Shown here piece by piece: positions 14,236-22,781 of a DNA stretch of 32,055 nucleotides. Position numbers and translations under genes: made by a program. Positions within the stretch are counted from its first letter, which is position 1. Each line of letters begins with the position of its first letter. Under the pieces are notes generated by a model. It was not told the DNA's origin. It searched no databases and saw only the letters and a list, made by a program, of their open reading frames with translations. Source of the DNA: a virus; the IMG/VR virus record IMGVR_UViG_3300048928_000202, positions 1-32,055 of that record; one strand, written 5' to 3'.

Positions 14236-15731
14236 TGAGTGAAGTCAGCTTTAACACTATTCCCAGTGACATTCGGGTGCCGCTTTTCTACGCCGAAGTG
14301 GATAACAGCCAAGCGAACAATGCGACATCCAGCATGGCGCGACTCATCGTCGCTCAGGTCAACGACGACTCGGTTGCTGAGGAGATCGGGCACTTGACCT
14401 TGGTCTCCAGCCTTGGGCTGGCCAAGAGCATCGGCGGCGTTGGTTCGATGCTGGCGCAGATGTACGAAACCTGGCGCTCCAGCGATCCCGCTGGCGAGGT
14501 TTGGTGCTTGCCGGTTAAAGGAGTGGGTACCAAGGCCGCTGGCACGGTCACCATCACGGGGGCTGTTACCGCCGGTGGGGTGATCAACCTGTACATCGGT
14601 GGCACCCGTGTTCGCGCCACGGTGGCGACCGGTGCCAGTCCCACGGTGGCTGCTGCTGCTTTGGTGGCGTCCATCAATGCTGCCGGCCTTGCGGTCACTG
14701 CTGCAGCGGTCGCTGGTGTGGTTACCCTGACCTGTAAGTGGTCGGGTGACAGTGGCAACGACATTGCGCTGCAGCTCAATCGGCTTGGCCGCAACAATGG
14801 CGAGACTACCCCCGCAGGTCTGACGGTTGTGCTTGCCGCGATGGCTGGCGGCGTTGGTTCGCCAGATGTGGCCGTTGCTCAGGCAAGTATCGGTGATGAG
14901 CCTTTTGAGTTCATCTGTGCGCCGTGGTCGGACACGACCTCGCTGGATGCCTGGAAGGAATTCATGAATGATTCCAGTGGCCGCTGGAGCTGGGCCAAGC
15001 AACTCTATGGTCATGTGTATGGTGCGAAACGCGGCACGCTGGGTTCTCTGGTGGCGTTCGGATCGGCGCGCAACGATCAGCACGTCACGGTTCATGGGTT
15101 CGAGGCTCTGGTGCCGGACCCATTTTGGAAAGTGGCAGCGGGTTATGCGGCGCGCCAGGCAGTGTTTATTTCCGCTGATCCGGCTCGACCCACACAGACC
15201 GGGGAACTGACTGGCGTTAACCCGGCGCCGGCGGGCAGCCGCTTTTTGCTGCTTGAGCGGCAATCGCTGCTGACGCACGGTGTCGCTACGGCTTACTACG
15301 GTGGCGGTGCAGTACGCATCGAACGCGCAATCACCACTTATCAGCGCAATGCGTTTGATCAGAACGATGATTCGTACCTGGACAGTGAGACGTTGCACAC
15401 CTCTGCCTATGTCATCAACTTCCTGAAAACGCGGGTGACCAGCAAGTATGGCCGTCACAAGCTGGCCGACGACGGTACCCGCTTTGGTGCCGGCCAGGCG
15501 ATCGTAACCCCGTCGGTTATCCGCGCCGAAATGATCGCGGGTTATTACGCGCTTGAGCAACTGGGCATTGTCGAGAACGCCGACGCTTTCGCCCAAAACC
15601 TGATCGTCACGCGATCCTCGACCAACCCCAACCGGGTCAACGTCCTGTATCCGCCAGATCTGATCAATCAGTTGCGCATCTTCGCACTGCAGTATCAGTT
15701 CCGCCTGCAGTACGCCGCAGACGCCGCGTGA
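14235..15731 (+). CDS. Contractile tail sheath protein, Mu L-like
   Basis: This 498-aa protein shows Mu-type sheath features: IPSDIRVPLFYAEVDNSQA at the N-terminus, the surface domain around VTITGAVTAGGVINLYIGG, FEFICAPWSDTTSLDAWKEFM in the core, and a C-terminal region with SYLDSETLHTSAYVINFLKTR and NRVNVLYPPDLINQLRIFAL. The sheath contracts to drive the tube through the envelope, so the phage is a myovirus. It is followed by an intrinsic terminator before the tube gene. Confidence 0.92.
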   Translation: MSEVSFNTIPSDIRVPLFYAEVDNSQANNATSSMARLIVAQVNDDSVAEEIGHLTLVSSLGLAKSIGGVGSMLAQMYETWRSSDPAGEVWCLPVKGVGTKAAGTVTITGAVTAGGVINLYIGGTRVRATVATGASPTVAAAALVASINAAGLAVTAAAVAGVVTLTCKWSGDSGNDIALQLNRLGRNNGETTPAGLTVVLAAMAGGVGSPDVAVAQASIGDEPFEFICAPWSDTTSLDAWKEFMNDSSGRWSWAKQLYGHVYGAKRGTLGSLVAFGSARNDQHVTVHGFEALVPDPFWKVAAGYAARQAVFISADPARPTQTGELTGVNPAPAGSRFLLLERQSLLTHGVATAYYGGGAVRIERAITTYQRNAFDQNDDSYLDSETLHTSAYVINFLKTRVTSKYGRHKLADDGTRFGAGQAIVTPSVIRAEMIAGYYALEQLGIVENADAFAQNLIVTRSSTNPNRVNVLYPPDLINQLRIFALQYQFRLQYAADAA

Positions 15732-15748
15732 CGGATCGACTAACCATG

Positions 15749-15771
15749 GCCCGCCAAGTGCGGGCTTTTTT
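15749..15771 (+). terminator. Intrinsic terminator between sheath and tube genes
   Basis: GCCCGC and GCGGGC around CAAGT are followed by six T. The core from CCCGC to GCGGG is identical to that of the terminator before the endolysin gene. The AGGAG of the tube gene follows within 5 bases of the T run. Confidence 0.75.
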
Positions 15772-15785
15772 GTAGGAGTAAGGCC

Positions 15786-16133
15786 ATGGGCCAGAAAGTC
15801 GCCGGCACCGTCTACATCAAGGCGGACGGTATCCAGTTCACAACGACGGGTGGTGTGGAATGCCCGCTGAGTGACGTCAAGCGCGAATCCGTAGCGCCGG
15901 GTTTCTTCAAGGAAGAGGATCTGGTGCCCTATGCGAAAGCCACCGTTGTTCATTCCCCTGACTTGCCCATCAAGCAAATCACGACCGCCACTGACCAGAC
16001 CATTACCGTCGAGTTCAAGAACGGTGGCGTTTACGTATTGTCAGGCGCCTACGTCATCGGAGAGCCGGTGTCGAAGGGTGACGACGGGACCATCGACATC
16101 CAATGGGATGGCACCAAGGGAGGTTGGCAATGA
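15786..16133 (+). CDS. Tail tube protein, Mu M-like
   Basis: This 115-aa protein matches the phage_tail_tube (PF10618) family: MGQKVAGTVYIKADGIQF, then KRESVAPGFFKEEDLVPYAKATVVHSPDLP and a C-terminal EFKNGGVYVLSGAYVIGEP. It polymerises inside the sheath. It has its own strong AGGAG after a terminator, fitting a high-copy structural protein. Its stop overlaps the chaperone start. Confidence 0.9.
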   Translation: MGQKVAGTVYIKADGIQFTTTGGVECPLSDVKRESVAPGFFKEEDLVPYAKATVVHSPDLPIKQITTATDQTITVEFKNGGVYVLSGAYVIGEPVSKGDDGTIDIQWDGTKGGWQ

Positions 16134-16426
16134 GCGAAGTCGTAAAGCTGTCCGCGCCTATTGAGGCCCACGGCGCGCAATTGAGCGAGCTGACCATACG
16201 CCGGCCCACGCCGCAGGAAGCCAGGGCCATCAAGGCGTTGCCCTACAAGATCGACAAGGATGAAGCGGTATCGATCGATCTGGACATCGCTGCCAAGTAC
16301 ATCGTCGTGTGCGCGGGTATCCCGTCGTCCTCGGTCAACCAGTTGGACCTGGCTGACCTCAACAGTCTCAGTTGGCAGATTGCTGGTTTTTTCATGACGC
16401 CGGCATCTGCGACCTTGACGGCCTGA
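16130..16426 (+). CDS. Tail assembly chaperone (Mu gp41-like)
   Basis: This 98-aa protein carries MSEVVKLSAPIEAHGAQLSELTIRRPTPQEARAIKALP and a C-terminal SSSVNQLDLADLNSLSWQIAGFF, typical of phage_TAC_7/gp41 proteins. The tube stop and this start overlap. Near its end lies T TTT TTC in the reading frame, a canonical -1 slippery heptamer. The gene should therefore give both this protein and a longer fusion, as lambda G/GT and P2 E/E' do. The chaperones coat the tape measure before tube assembly. Confidence 0.88.
   Translation: MSEVVKLSAPIEAHGAQLSELTIRRPTPQEARAIKALPYKIDKDEAVSIDLDIAAKYIVVCAGIPSSSVNQLDLADLNSLSWQIAGFFMTPASATLTA
16387..16393 (+). other. Programmed -1 frameshift site T TTT TTC
   Basis: The chaperone frame reads GGT TTT TTC ATG, placing the heptamer T TTT TTC exactly in X XXY YYZ phase. 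Slipping back one base re-reads C16393 and continues CAT GAC GCC into an open frame ending at 16557. The zero frame stops at 16424-16426. Confidence 0.85.
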
Positions 16427-16557
16427 TAGCCGTTGCCTACGACCTGGCCTACTTCTGGAAAACGGACCCAGAGCTGGTTATGGCCAGGTCGCTGGATATC
16501 GTTCTTGAGTCGATTGCGCACGCCCAGCGCATCAACAATGTGTTGGAGGGGGGGTGA
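16393..16557 (+). CDS. GpE'-like extension made by -1 frameshift
   Basis: This is the shifted part of the chaperone fusion. The first 88 residues of the gp41-like protein join to 54 residues starting HDAGICDLDGLIAVAYDLAYFW, giving about 142 aa. The tail AYFWKTDPELVMARSLDIVLESIAHAQRI style resembles GpE/gp42-type extensions that contact the tape measure protein. The frame has no good start of its own (only a TTG at 16372 with no ribosome site), which supports expression by frameshift. Confidence 0.8.
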   Translation, partial: HDAGICDLDGLIAVAYDLAYFWKTDPELVMARSLDIVLESIAHAQRINNVLEGG

Positions 16558-18476
16558 TGGCAGATAAATTTCAGCTCAAGGCGTTGATCACCGGCGTTGA
16601 TAAACTTTCGCCTATGTTGGCCGGCGCCCGTAAAAACGTCGCCGCGTTCCGTAAGGGGCTGGAGAAAACCGGCCTTGGCAAGATTGGGTTCAGCGATGTC
16701 GTCACTGGCGGCGTATTGGCTGCACCCTTTGTCGCGGGTGCCAAAGCGGCCATTGATTTTGAGTCGCAGATGGCAGACGTGAGGAAGGTTGTTAACTTCG
16801 ACACGCCGCAACAGTTCAAGCAGATGGGGGATGACATTGGCCGAATGTCGGACCGCTTGCCAATGGCTGCTGGCGACATTGCCAAAATTGTCGCCGCAGG
16901 CGGACAGGCGGGTTTTGCGCGTGAAGAGCTGCTGGGCTTCGCTGAGTCTGCCGTGAAGATGGGGATTGCATTCGACCAGACTGCCGAGCAAAGCGGCGAC
17001 ATGATGTCCACCTGGCGAACCGCGTTCAGGATGACCCAGGAAAGCGCAATTCGCCTGGCCGATCAAATCAACTACCTGGGCAACACGGGGCCGGCCAACG
17101 CGCAGAAAGTGTCGGCGATTGTCACGGAGGTAGGGGGGCTAGGGGAAGTTGCGGGTCTGTCAGCGGCTCAGGTCGCGGCGCTCGGTGCGACGATGGCCGG
17201 CGTCGGCGTGAAACAAGATGTGGCGGCAACAGGCATCAAAAACTTCATGCTGTCATTGACCAAGGGCACTGCGGCGACCAAGAGTCAGTCGCTCGCTTTT
17301 AAGTCGTTGCGCCTGGACTCAAAAAACGTTGCCGAGGGTATGCAGAAGGATGCTCAAAAAACTCTTCTGGATGTCCTAACGCGTATCTCAATGGTCGATG
17401 CCACCAAGCGTCCGGCCCTGTTAACTGAGTTGTTTGGCAGCGAGTCCGTAGCGGCCATTACGCCGCTGCTCACAAACGTCGAACTGTTGCGCACGAACCT
17501 GCTCAAGGTGGGCGATGCCACCAAATATGCGGGCTCGATGGAAAAGGAGTACCAATCAAGAGCAGACACGACGGCAAATAACCTGAATGTCTTAGGCAAC
17601 AACGCCGACGGCGTGTCTCGGGCGTTTGGTGAGGGGTTGCTTCCGAACATCAACTCGGTGGTGGACGCCATGCGACCAATGATCACCCAGGCAGCAGAGT
17701 TCATTAAAGCCAACCCCCAACTGGTCAAAGGCTTGGCGGTTGCGGGTATCGCTTTCACGGCGCTTCGTGCAGGTGTTTTTGCCGCGACCGTGGCCGTGCG
17801 GGTGCTGGGTGTTGCCTTTGCTGCGACCCCGATCGGCATCATTGCGGTAGCGATCGCGGCGGCGGCAGGCTTGATCGTCGCCAACTGGGAAACCGTTGGG
17901 CCGTTCTTCACGGCGTTGTGGGATCTGATCAAGGCTTACACCACTCCCTTCATCGACTTCATGAAATCGGTTTTTGGTTGGACGCCCATGGCGCTGATCA
18001 TTAAAAACTGGACGCCGATCACGGAGTTTTTCAAGAAGTTGTGGGAGGACATTCAGCCCTACATTCAGCCGATTTTGAAGCTGTTTGGCATGGAAGACGG
18101 TGGTGTCGGCTTGACCGCAAAGGTCCAGCAGCAGGCCGAGGCGCAACGCATTCGCAATGCCGGGGTGGGTGGCGGTACGGGGGCGTTCTTGTTGGCGGAT
18201 GCGCCGCAGACAATGCGCAGTCAGCAGGCCCAGCGTAATGCGACCCAAGCAGGGTTAGATCCCAATCAGTTGCTGCGGGTACCCGGTTTGCCGGCTCCCG
18301 GCTCGCTGCTCCAGCAGACGGCAGCGGCGAACAAAACGCAGCTTAACGGTGAGCTGGTGATGCGCTTTCAAAACGCTCCGCCGGGGATGCGGGTTGACCC
18401 GGCTAAAACCAGCCAGCCAGGGCTTTCCATTACACCGAAGGTCGGCTATCGGTCCTTGTCGGGAGATGCACCATGA
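16557..18476 (+). CDS. Tail tape measure protein (TP901 family)
   Basis: This 639-aa protein is of the TP901 core type: an N-terminal helix region, MADVRKVVNFDTPQQFKQMGDDIGRMSDRLP, AAGGQAGFAREELLGFAE, and the LSAAQVAALGATMAGVGV segment. A hydrophobic stretch with several helices lies at about 395-450 (GIAFTALRAGVFAATVAVRV and IGIIAVAIAAAAGLIVA), perhaps inserted in the host membrane. It sets tail length and sits inside the tube. The ATG overlaps the preceding stop as TGATG and follows GGAGG with a G7 run. Confidence 0.92.
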   Translation: MADKFQLKALITGVDKLSPMLAGARKNVAAFRKGLEKTGLGKIGFSDVVTGGVLAAPFVAGAKAAIDFESQMADVRKVVNFDTPQQFKQMGDDIGRMSDRLPMAAGDIAKIVAAGGQAGFAREELLGFAESAVKMGIAFDQTAEQSGDMMSTWRTAFRMTQESAIRLADQINYLGNTGPANAQKVSAIVTEVGGLGEVAGLSAAQVAALGATMAGVGVKQDVAATGIKNFMLSLTKGTAATKSQSLAFKSLRLDSKNVAEGMQKDAQKTLLDVLTRISMVDATKRPALLTELFGSESVAAITPLLTNVELLRTNLLKVGDATKYAGSMEKEYQSRADTTANNLNVLGNNADGVSRAFGEGLLPNINSVVDAMRPMITQAAEFIKANPQLVKGLAVAGIAFTALRAGVFAATVAVRVLGVAFAATPIGIIAVAIAAAAGLIVANWETVGPFFTALWDLIKAYTTPFIDFMKSVFGWTPMALIIKNWTPITEFFKKLWEDIQPYIQPILKLFGMEDGGVGLTAKVQQQAEAQRIRNAGVGGGTGAFLLADAPQTMRSQQAQRNATQAGLDPNQLLRVPGLPAPGSLLQQTAAANKTQLNGELVMRFQNAPPGMRVDPAKTSQPGLSITPKVGYRSLSGDAP

Positions 18477-19732
18477 GCGAGTGGCGTGACCGAAAACAGG
18501 CCGCATCCTTTCGTGGGGTTCCGTTTTGGGTTGATACCGATAATGTACCGGTGGGCCGGCGCACGCAGGTCCACGAATACCCCCAGCGTGATCAGCCTTA
18601 CACGGAGGACATGGGGCGCCAGACACGCAAATACCGGTTTTCCGGGTTTGTCGTGGGTGACGACTGCCTGTCGCAACGTGACCGCCTGCTGACCGCGCTG
18701 GACAAACCGGGCGCGGGCGAGTTGGTTCACCCCTGGTTTGGCCGGCTGACGGTCACGGCGGGGGAGTGCGAGGTCTCCCACGCGCGGGATGAGGGGGGCA
18801 TGGTTCGCTTCGCACTGGAGTTCATTGACGGCACGTTGGAGTTTCCAGTCCAGGCCCCCAATACCAAACAGCAACTGGTCAAACAGCAGGATTCGTTGCT
18901 GGCGTCCATACAGAGCCGGTTCAGCACTGCGATGGCCGCCGTCAACTTGGCGGGGCAGCGAGCGCGGGCATTGCGTACCGCGTTGTCGAGCGTCTACGCG
19001 TTCGGTATCAACTTCCTGAAACCCATGACGTCGTTGGCGTCGGATCTAGATGCTTTCGTGAATGGCCTGGTGAACGCACCGGATGCGTTTGCGGCGAGCT
19101 TGTTGAGTGACCTGACTCGTTTGGAAAGGACGTTTGACGGTTATGGCGCCGGCAGTCAGCTGAAGAGCAGCCAGGCCATGGCGGAGGCTATCCCGGCGCT
19201 TGAGACTGGGGCGCCTGTGACGTCGACCGCCGATGAAGCTGCGTTTCAAGCGGCGGTCATCGGGTTGATCCAGGACGCTGCCATTCTGGACCTGGTGCTG
19301 GACATGGCAGAGGTGCCCATTGCTGATGTGTCCAGTTCTGGCCAGGCCGCTAGCGTGGCTGCCCAGCTGGGTGAGCAGGGGCTGACGACGGTAGCGGGTG
19401 AGGCCGAGCTGACCAGTGTCCCGGTCGCTGACGATATTCTTGAATTGCGTGATGCAATCAGCGAGGCCGTATGGGCCGTTGCCGCCGATAGCGCTCCGGA
19501 TCACTTCAGCGTCCTCAGTGATGCACGGCTACGCCTAGATCGCCATTTGACCGAGGTTGCCCGCAGTGGTGTGTGGTTGCGCGCCTACACGCCACGGCAA
19601 ACGGTTCCGTCGCTTGTTCTCGCTTACAGCCTTTACGGCGATGCGCTGCGCGGCGCTGAGATTGTTTCGCGCAACCGCATCCGTCATCCCGGCTTCGTGC
19701 CGGCCACTGAGCTACAAGTCGCCAAGAGCTGA
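18473..19732 (+). CDS. DNA circularisation/tail protein, Mu N-like
   Basis: This 419-aa protein has the DNA_circ_N signature: WRDRKQAASFRGVPFWVDTD, GRRTQVHEYPQRDQPYTEDMG, RKYRFSGFVVGDD, QRDRLLTALDKPGAGELVHPWFG, and EGGMVRFALEFIDG. In Mu the homologue is a tail or baseplate protein whose historical name refers to DNA circularisation after injection. The C-terminal half is helical and variable. ATGA coupling links it to the tape measure gene. Confidence 0.88.
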   Translation: MSEWRDRKQAASFRGVPFWVDTDNVPVGRRTQVHEYPQRDQPYTEDMGRQTRKYRFSGFVVGDDCLSQRDRLLTALDKPGAGELVHPWFGRLTVTAGECEVSHARDEGGMVRFALEFIDGTLEFPVQAPNTKQQLVKQQDSLLASIQSRFSTAMAAVNLAGQRARALRTALSSVYAFGINFLKPMTSLASDLDAFVNGLVNAPDAFAASLLSDLTRLERTFDGYGAGSQLKSSQAMAEAIPALETGAPVTSTADEAAFQAAVIGLIQDAAILDLVLDMAEVPIADVSSSGQAASVAAQLGEQGLTTVAGEAELTSVPVADDILELRDAISEAVWAVAADSAPDHFSVLSDARLRLDRHLTEVARSGVWLRAYTPRQTVPSLVLAYSLYGDALRGAEIVSRNRIRHPGFVPATELQVAKS

Positions 19733-19734
19733 TT

Positions 19735-20847
19735 ATGGATCAATCCAATATCGTCACCCTAAGCGCTGGGGGGTACGACTACGCCGGGTGGAAATCTGTA
19801 CGGATCAGTGCCGGCCTGGAGCGCCAGGCCCGTGACTTTGAGTTGGGAGTCACCTGGAGCTGGCCAGGCGGTGGTGATGTGCCGGTACGCATCAAACCGG
19901 GTGAAGCGGTCGAGGTACGGATCGGCAGAGAGTTGATCCTGACGGGGTATGTGTCATCAGCCCCCGTTCAGTACGATGGCCGGGCCGTGACTCTGTCGAT
20001 CTCGGGAAAGTCACGGACAGGCGACTTGGTTGACTGTGCTGCGATCAATGCTCCTGGCCAATGGCGCGCCCAGAGCGTGCAGAGCATCGTTGCCGCACTG
20101 GCGGGTGAGTACGGGATCACTGTTGTTGATGATTCCGGCCTGGCGCAGGCGATCGATGACCATACGATCGAGCCCGGTGAAACGGCGTTCGAGAGCATCG
20201 ACCGATTGTTGACTCTGTCTCGCCTGTTCAGCACCGACGATGGTCGCGGGCGTTTGATCATCGCCTCACCAGGTAGTGCTGGCCGTGCGGCTGATCGGCT
20301 GGTGCTGGGTGAGAACATCCTGACCGGCGATGCGCAGATGGATTTCTCCAATGTGTTCTCCCAATACGTTAGCAAGGGTCAGCGGAGTGGTACCGATACG
20401 AGCTTCGGTGTCGCTGCAACAGAGGTCGAGGCCTCGGTTACGGATGATCGAATCGGTCGCAAACGCGTCAAGGTCATCCAACAGTCAGGTCAACTTACCC
20501 CAGCTATTGCGCGTGCGCGTGTCGTGTGGGAGCGCGCCAATGCCATCAGCAAGGCCCTGGCTGCCACCTACAAATACCAGGGCTGGCGACAGAGTAACGG
20601 CGAGCTGTGGCGGCACAACATGATTGTGCGTGTGGTGGATCCCATTATCGGTTTTGACCGGGACATGTTGATCACGGAAATCAGTTACGAGCTCGTCGAG
20701 CAAGGCACTTTTGCCACGCTCAGTGTTGCTCCACCCGATGGTTTTCTGCCCGAACCGAACGATGCCTACGAGAAGCGCAAGCTTCGCAAGGGCAAGAAAA
20801 CAGACAACTTTGAATACCTCATACCAGCGGACTACAAACCCTCATGA
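19735..20847 (+). CDS. Baseplate hub protein, Mu gp44/P-like
   Basis: This 370-aa protein resembles Mu gp44 and phage late-control D hub proteins: GGYDYAGWKSVRISAGLERQARDFEL, RIGRELILTGYVSSAPVQYDG, LSISGKSRTGDLVDCAA, and AFESIDRLLTLSRLFSTDDGRGRL. It would form the trimeric hub at the end of the tube and hold the spike. The C-terminus (EKRKLRKGKKTDNF) is basic. Its stop overlaps the spike gene. Confidence 0.9.
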   Translation: MDQSNIVTLSAGGYDYAGWKSVRISAGLERQARDFELGVTWSWPGGGDVPVRIKPGEAVEVRIGRELILTGYVSSAPVQYDGRAVTLSISGKSRTGDLVDCAAINAPGQWRAQSVQSIVAALAGEYGITVVDDSGLAQAIDDHTIEPGETAFESIDRLLTLSRLFSTDDGRGRLIIASPGSAGRAADRLVLGENILTGDAQMDFSNVFSQYVSKGQRSGTDTSFGVAATEVEASVTDDRIGRKRVKVIQQSGQLTPAIARARVVWERANAISKALAATYKYQGWRQSNGELWRHNMIVRVVDPIIGFDRDMLITEISYELVEQGTFATLSVAPPDGFLPEPNDAYEKRKLRKGKKTDNFEYLIPADYKPS

Positions 20848-21359
20848 GCGCACTGACGAACTTCCTCGCGCGTGGCGTGGTTGCCTTGGCCAACTCAGCC
20901 AGCAAGTTGCAGGGCCTGCAGCTTCGTCTGTTGGCTGGCGAAGTGAAGGACCAGGTCGAGCACCTTGAGCCCTACGGGTTCACGGCCTGTCCGCATGACG
21001 GTGCTGAGGCTCTGGCTGGCTTCATTGGTGGCGATCGCAGTCACGGGGTGGTGATTGTAGTGTCGGACAGGCGATACCGCTTGGTTGGAATGAAGCCCGG
21101 TGAGGTGGCCATCTATACCGATGAAGGCGACAAGGTCCACTTCAAGCGTGGCCGAATCATCGATATCGAAACTGAAACTCTCAACATCAAAGCCACGGCA
21201 GGCGTCAACTTTGATACGCCGAAAATCACCCAGACGGGGAGCATCGTCAGTGATGGCGATCAGGTCGCCGGCGGGGTCAGCCAGATCAATCACCCACATG
21301 AAGGCGTCCAGAAAGGTACCGACCAAAGCGGGCCGCCCATTCCGGCTGGAGGCGATTAA
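20844..21359 (+). CDS. Baseplate spike protein, Mu gp45-like
   Basis: This 171-aa protein matches Mu gp45 (PF06890): an N-terminal OB-like part, the HDGAEALAGFIGGDRSHGVVIVVSDRRYR segment, GEVAIYTDEGDKVHFKRG, then a beta-helix ending NHPHEGVQKG. The H150-P-H152 pair matches the HxH motif that binds iron at the tip of spikes such as P2 gpV. The trimer would pierce the outer membrane. ATG overlaps on both sides keep it in the baseplate operon. Confidence 0.9.
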   Translation: MSALTNFLARGVVALANSASKLQGLQLRLLAGEVKDQVEHLEPYGFTACPHDGAEALAGFIGGDRSHGVVIVVSDRRYRLVGMKPGEVAIYTDEGDKVHFKRGRIIDIETETLNIKATAGVNFDTPKITQTGSIVSDGDQVAGGVSQINHPHEGVQKGTDQSGPPIPAGGD

Positions 21360-21748
21360 TGAGTGAACGTGAGCAGCTTCTTCGACGCGCCGTAACCATT
21401 AGCTTGTTTTCCTGGCGTCGGGCCAATGATGACGATGACTTGGACGACAGTGACCGCCAGGGTTGGTGGGGAGACAGCGTGCCCACCGTGGCGGGCGATC
21501 AGATAGGTTCACGCCTCTGGTTGTTGCGCCGGCGATCGCTGGTGCCGGACACCTTCAAGGATGCCAAGGACTATGCCGATGAGGCCCTGGCCTGGATGGT
21601 CGCGGATGGCATCGTCACGGAGGTCGCTGTCACCGTAGAGCGCTACGGCATCAACGGGATGCGCATGAGGGTGCTGATGACCGAGGCAAACGGCGAAGCG
21701 CTAGAACTGGCCTTTGAGGATACCTGGAGTTTAATCAATGCCTTATGA
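21359..21748 (+). CDS. Baseplate wedge protein, Mu gp46-like
   Basis: This 129-aa protein belongs to the GP46 (gp25/W-like) family: an acidic DDDDLDDSDRQGWWGDS segment, QIGSRLWLLRRR, DYADEALAWMVADGIV, and GINGMRMRVLM. It forms part of the baseplate wedge with the J-like protein. Its end overlaps the next gene by 11 bases. Confidence 0.9.
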   Translation: MSEREQLLRRAVTISLFSWRRANDDDDLDDSDRQGWWGDSVPTVAGDQIGSRLWLLRRRSLVPDTFKDAKDYADEALAWMVADGIVTEVAVTVERYGINGMRMRVLMTEANGEALELAFEDTWSLINAL

Positions 21749-22781
21749 CATCCCAACGCTGCCTGCGCTGATTACGCGTACGGAGGCAGACTTTGAGCGA
21801 AACGCCCCCGATGCGTTGCGCCGATCTGACGCCAAGGCCGCTGCCCGCGCACACAGCGGCACCGCTTTCGAGCTGTATGGCTATCAGCAATGGATCGCCA
21901 AGCAGTCGCACCCGGCCACTTGTGATGAGGAAAACCTTCTGCGCTGGGCTGACTGGCGGCTGGAGAAGGGGAGAACAGCTGCAGTTGCTGCTACGGGCCC
22001 GATAGCTGTTACAGGGGTGTCTGGCTCTTTGGTCGACGCTGGCGTCGTCTACCAGTATGAAGACGGGCGCCTCTATACCGTTACCCAGACCACCACTCTG
22101 GTAGCCGGTACTGCCGTTGTTCCTGTTACGGCAAATGATGTCGGGACGATTGGCAACCTTGCCGGGGGTACCTTGACGGCGGTTTCTCCAGTAATCGGTG
22201 TTAATTCCACGGCGACCATCGGTGTCGGTGGCATCGTCGGCGGAACCGATCAGGAAACGGTAGAGGCCTTACGCGCCAGGGTACGGCAGGCGTTCAAGAA
22301 CCCGAGCAAGGTAGGAAACGGTGCGGACTTTGTTGAGTGGGCCTTGGAGGTGCCTGGGGTCACTCGGGCCTGGCCTCTGCCGCGCTGGATGGGACCGGGT
22401 ACATTTGGCCTGGCCTTTGTGCGTGACGCGGATGTCAGCATTTTCCCTACGCCTGCCCAGGTGGCAGAGGTTCAGGCTCACTTGGATGCCAGGCGCCCCG
22501 TTACCGCTGAAGTCTACGCCTTTGCGCCGATTGATCGGGTGCTCAACTTCTCGATCAAGTTGACGCCTGATAGCACTGCGTTGCGTACGGCGGTAACGCA
22601 ATCATTGGCAGCGCTGATCAATGATGAAGCGGGAGCTGATTCTACTCTTTTGATTTCCCATATCCGTGGCGCGATCGGCAATACCGCTGGGGAGACAGAC
22701 CATGTGCTGTCGTCTCCCACTGCCGATGTGGTCATTGCCAATAACGAAGTGGGCTCACTTGGAGTGATCACATGGCTTTGA
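21738..22781 (+). CDS. Baseplate J-like protein, Mu gp47-like
   Basis: This 347-aa protein carries baseplate_J features: IPTLPALITRTEADFER, EENLLRWADWRLEKGRTAAVAATG, GTDQETVEALRARVRQAFKNPSKVGNGADFVEWALEVPGVTRAWPLP, and FPTPAQVAEVQAHLDARRPVTAEVYAFAP. It bridges the wedge to the sheath and fibres. It lies in the order gp44-gp45-gp46-gp47-gp48 of phage Mu. Confidence 0.92.
   Translation: MPYDIPTLPALITRTEADFERNAPDALRRSDAKAAARAHSGTAFELYGYQQWIAKQSHPATCDEENLLRWADWRLEKGRTAAVAATGPIAVTGVSGSLVDAGVVYQYEDGRLYTVTQTTTLVAGTAVVPVTANDVGTIGNLAGGTLTAVSPVIGVNSTATIGVGGIVGGTDQETVEALRARVRQAFKNPSKVGNGADFVEWALEVPGVTRAWPLPRWMGPGTFGLAFVRDADVSIFPTPAQVAEVQAHLDARRPVTAEVYAFAPIDRVLNFSIKLTPDSTALRTAVTQSLAALINDEAGADSTLLISHIRGAIGNTAGETDHVLSSPTADVVIANNEVGSLGVITWL

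Noticed and set aside
14118-15977. Leftward 619-aa open frame
   Set aside because: It is the antisense shadow of the sheath gene in high-GC third-position sequence; the sheath is a clear family match.
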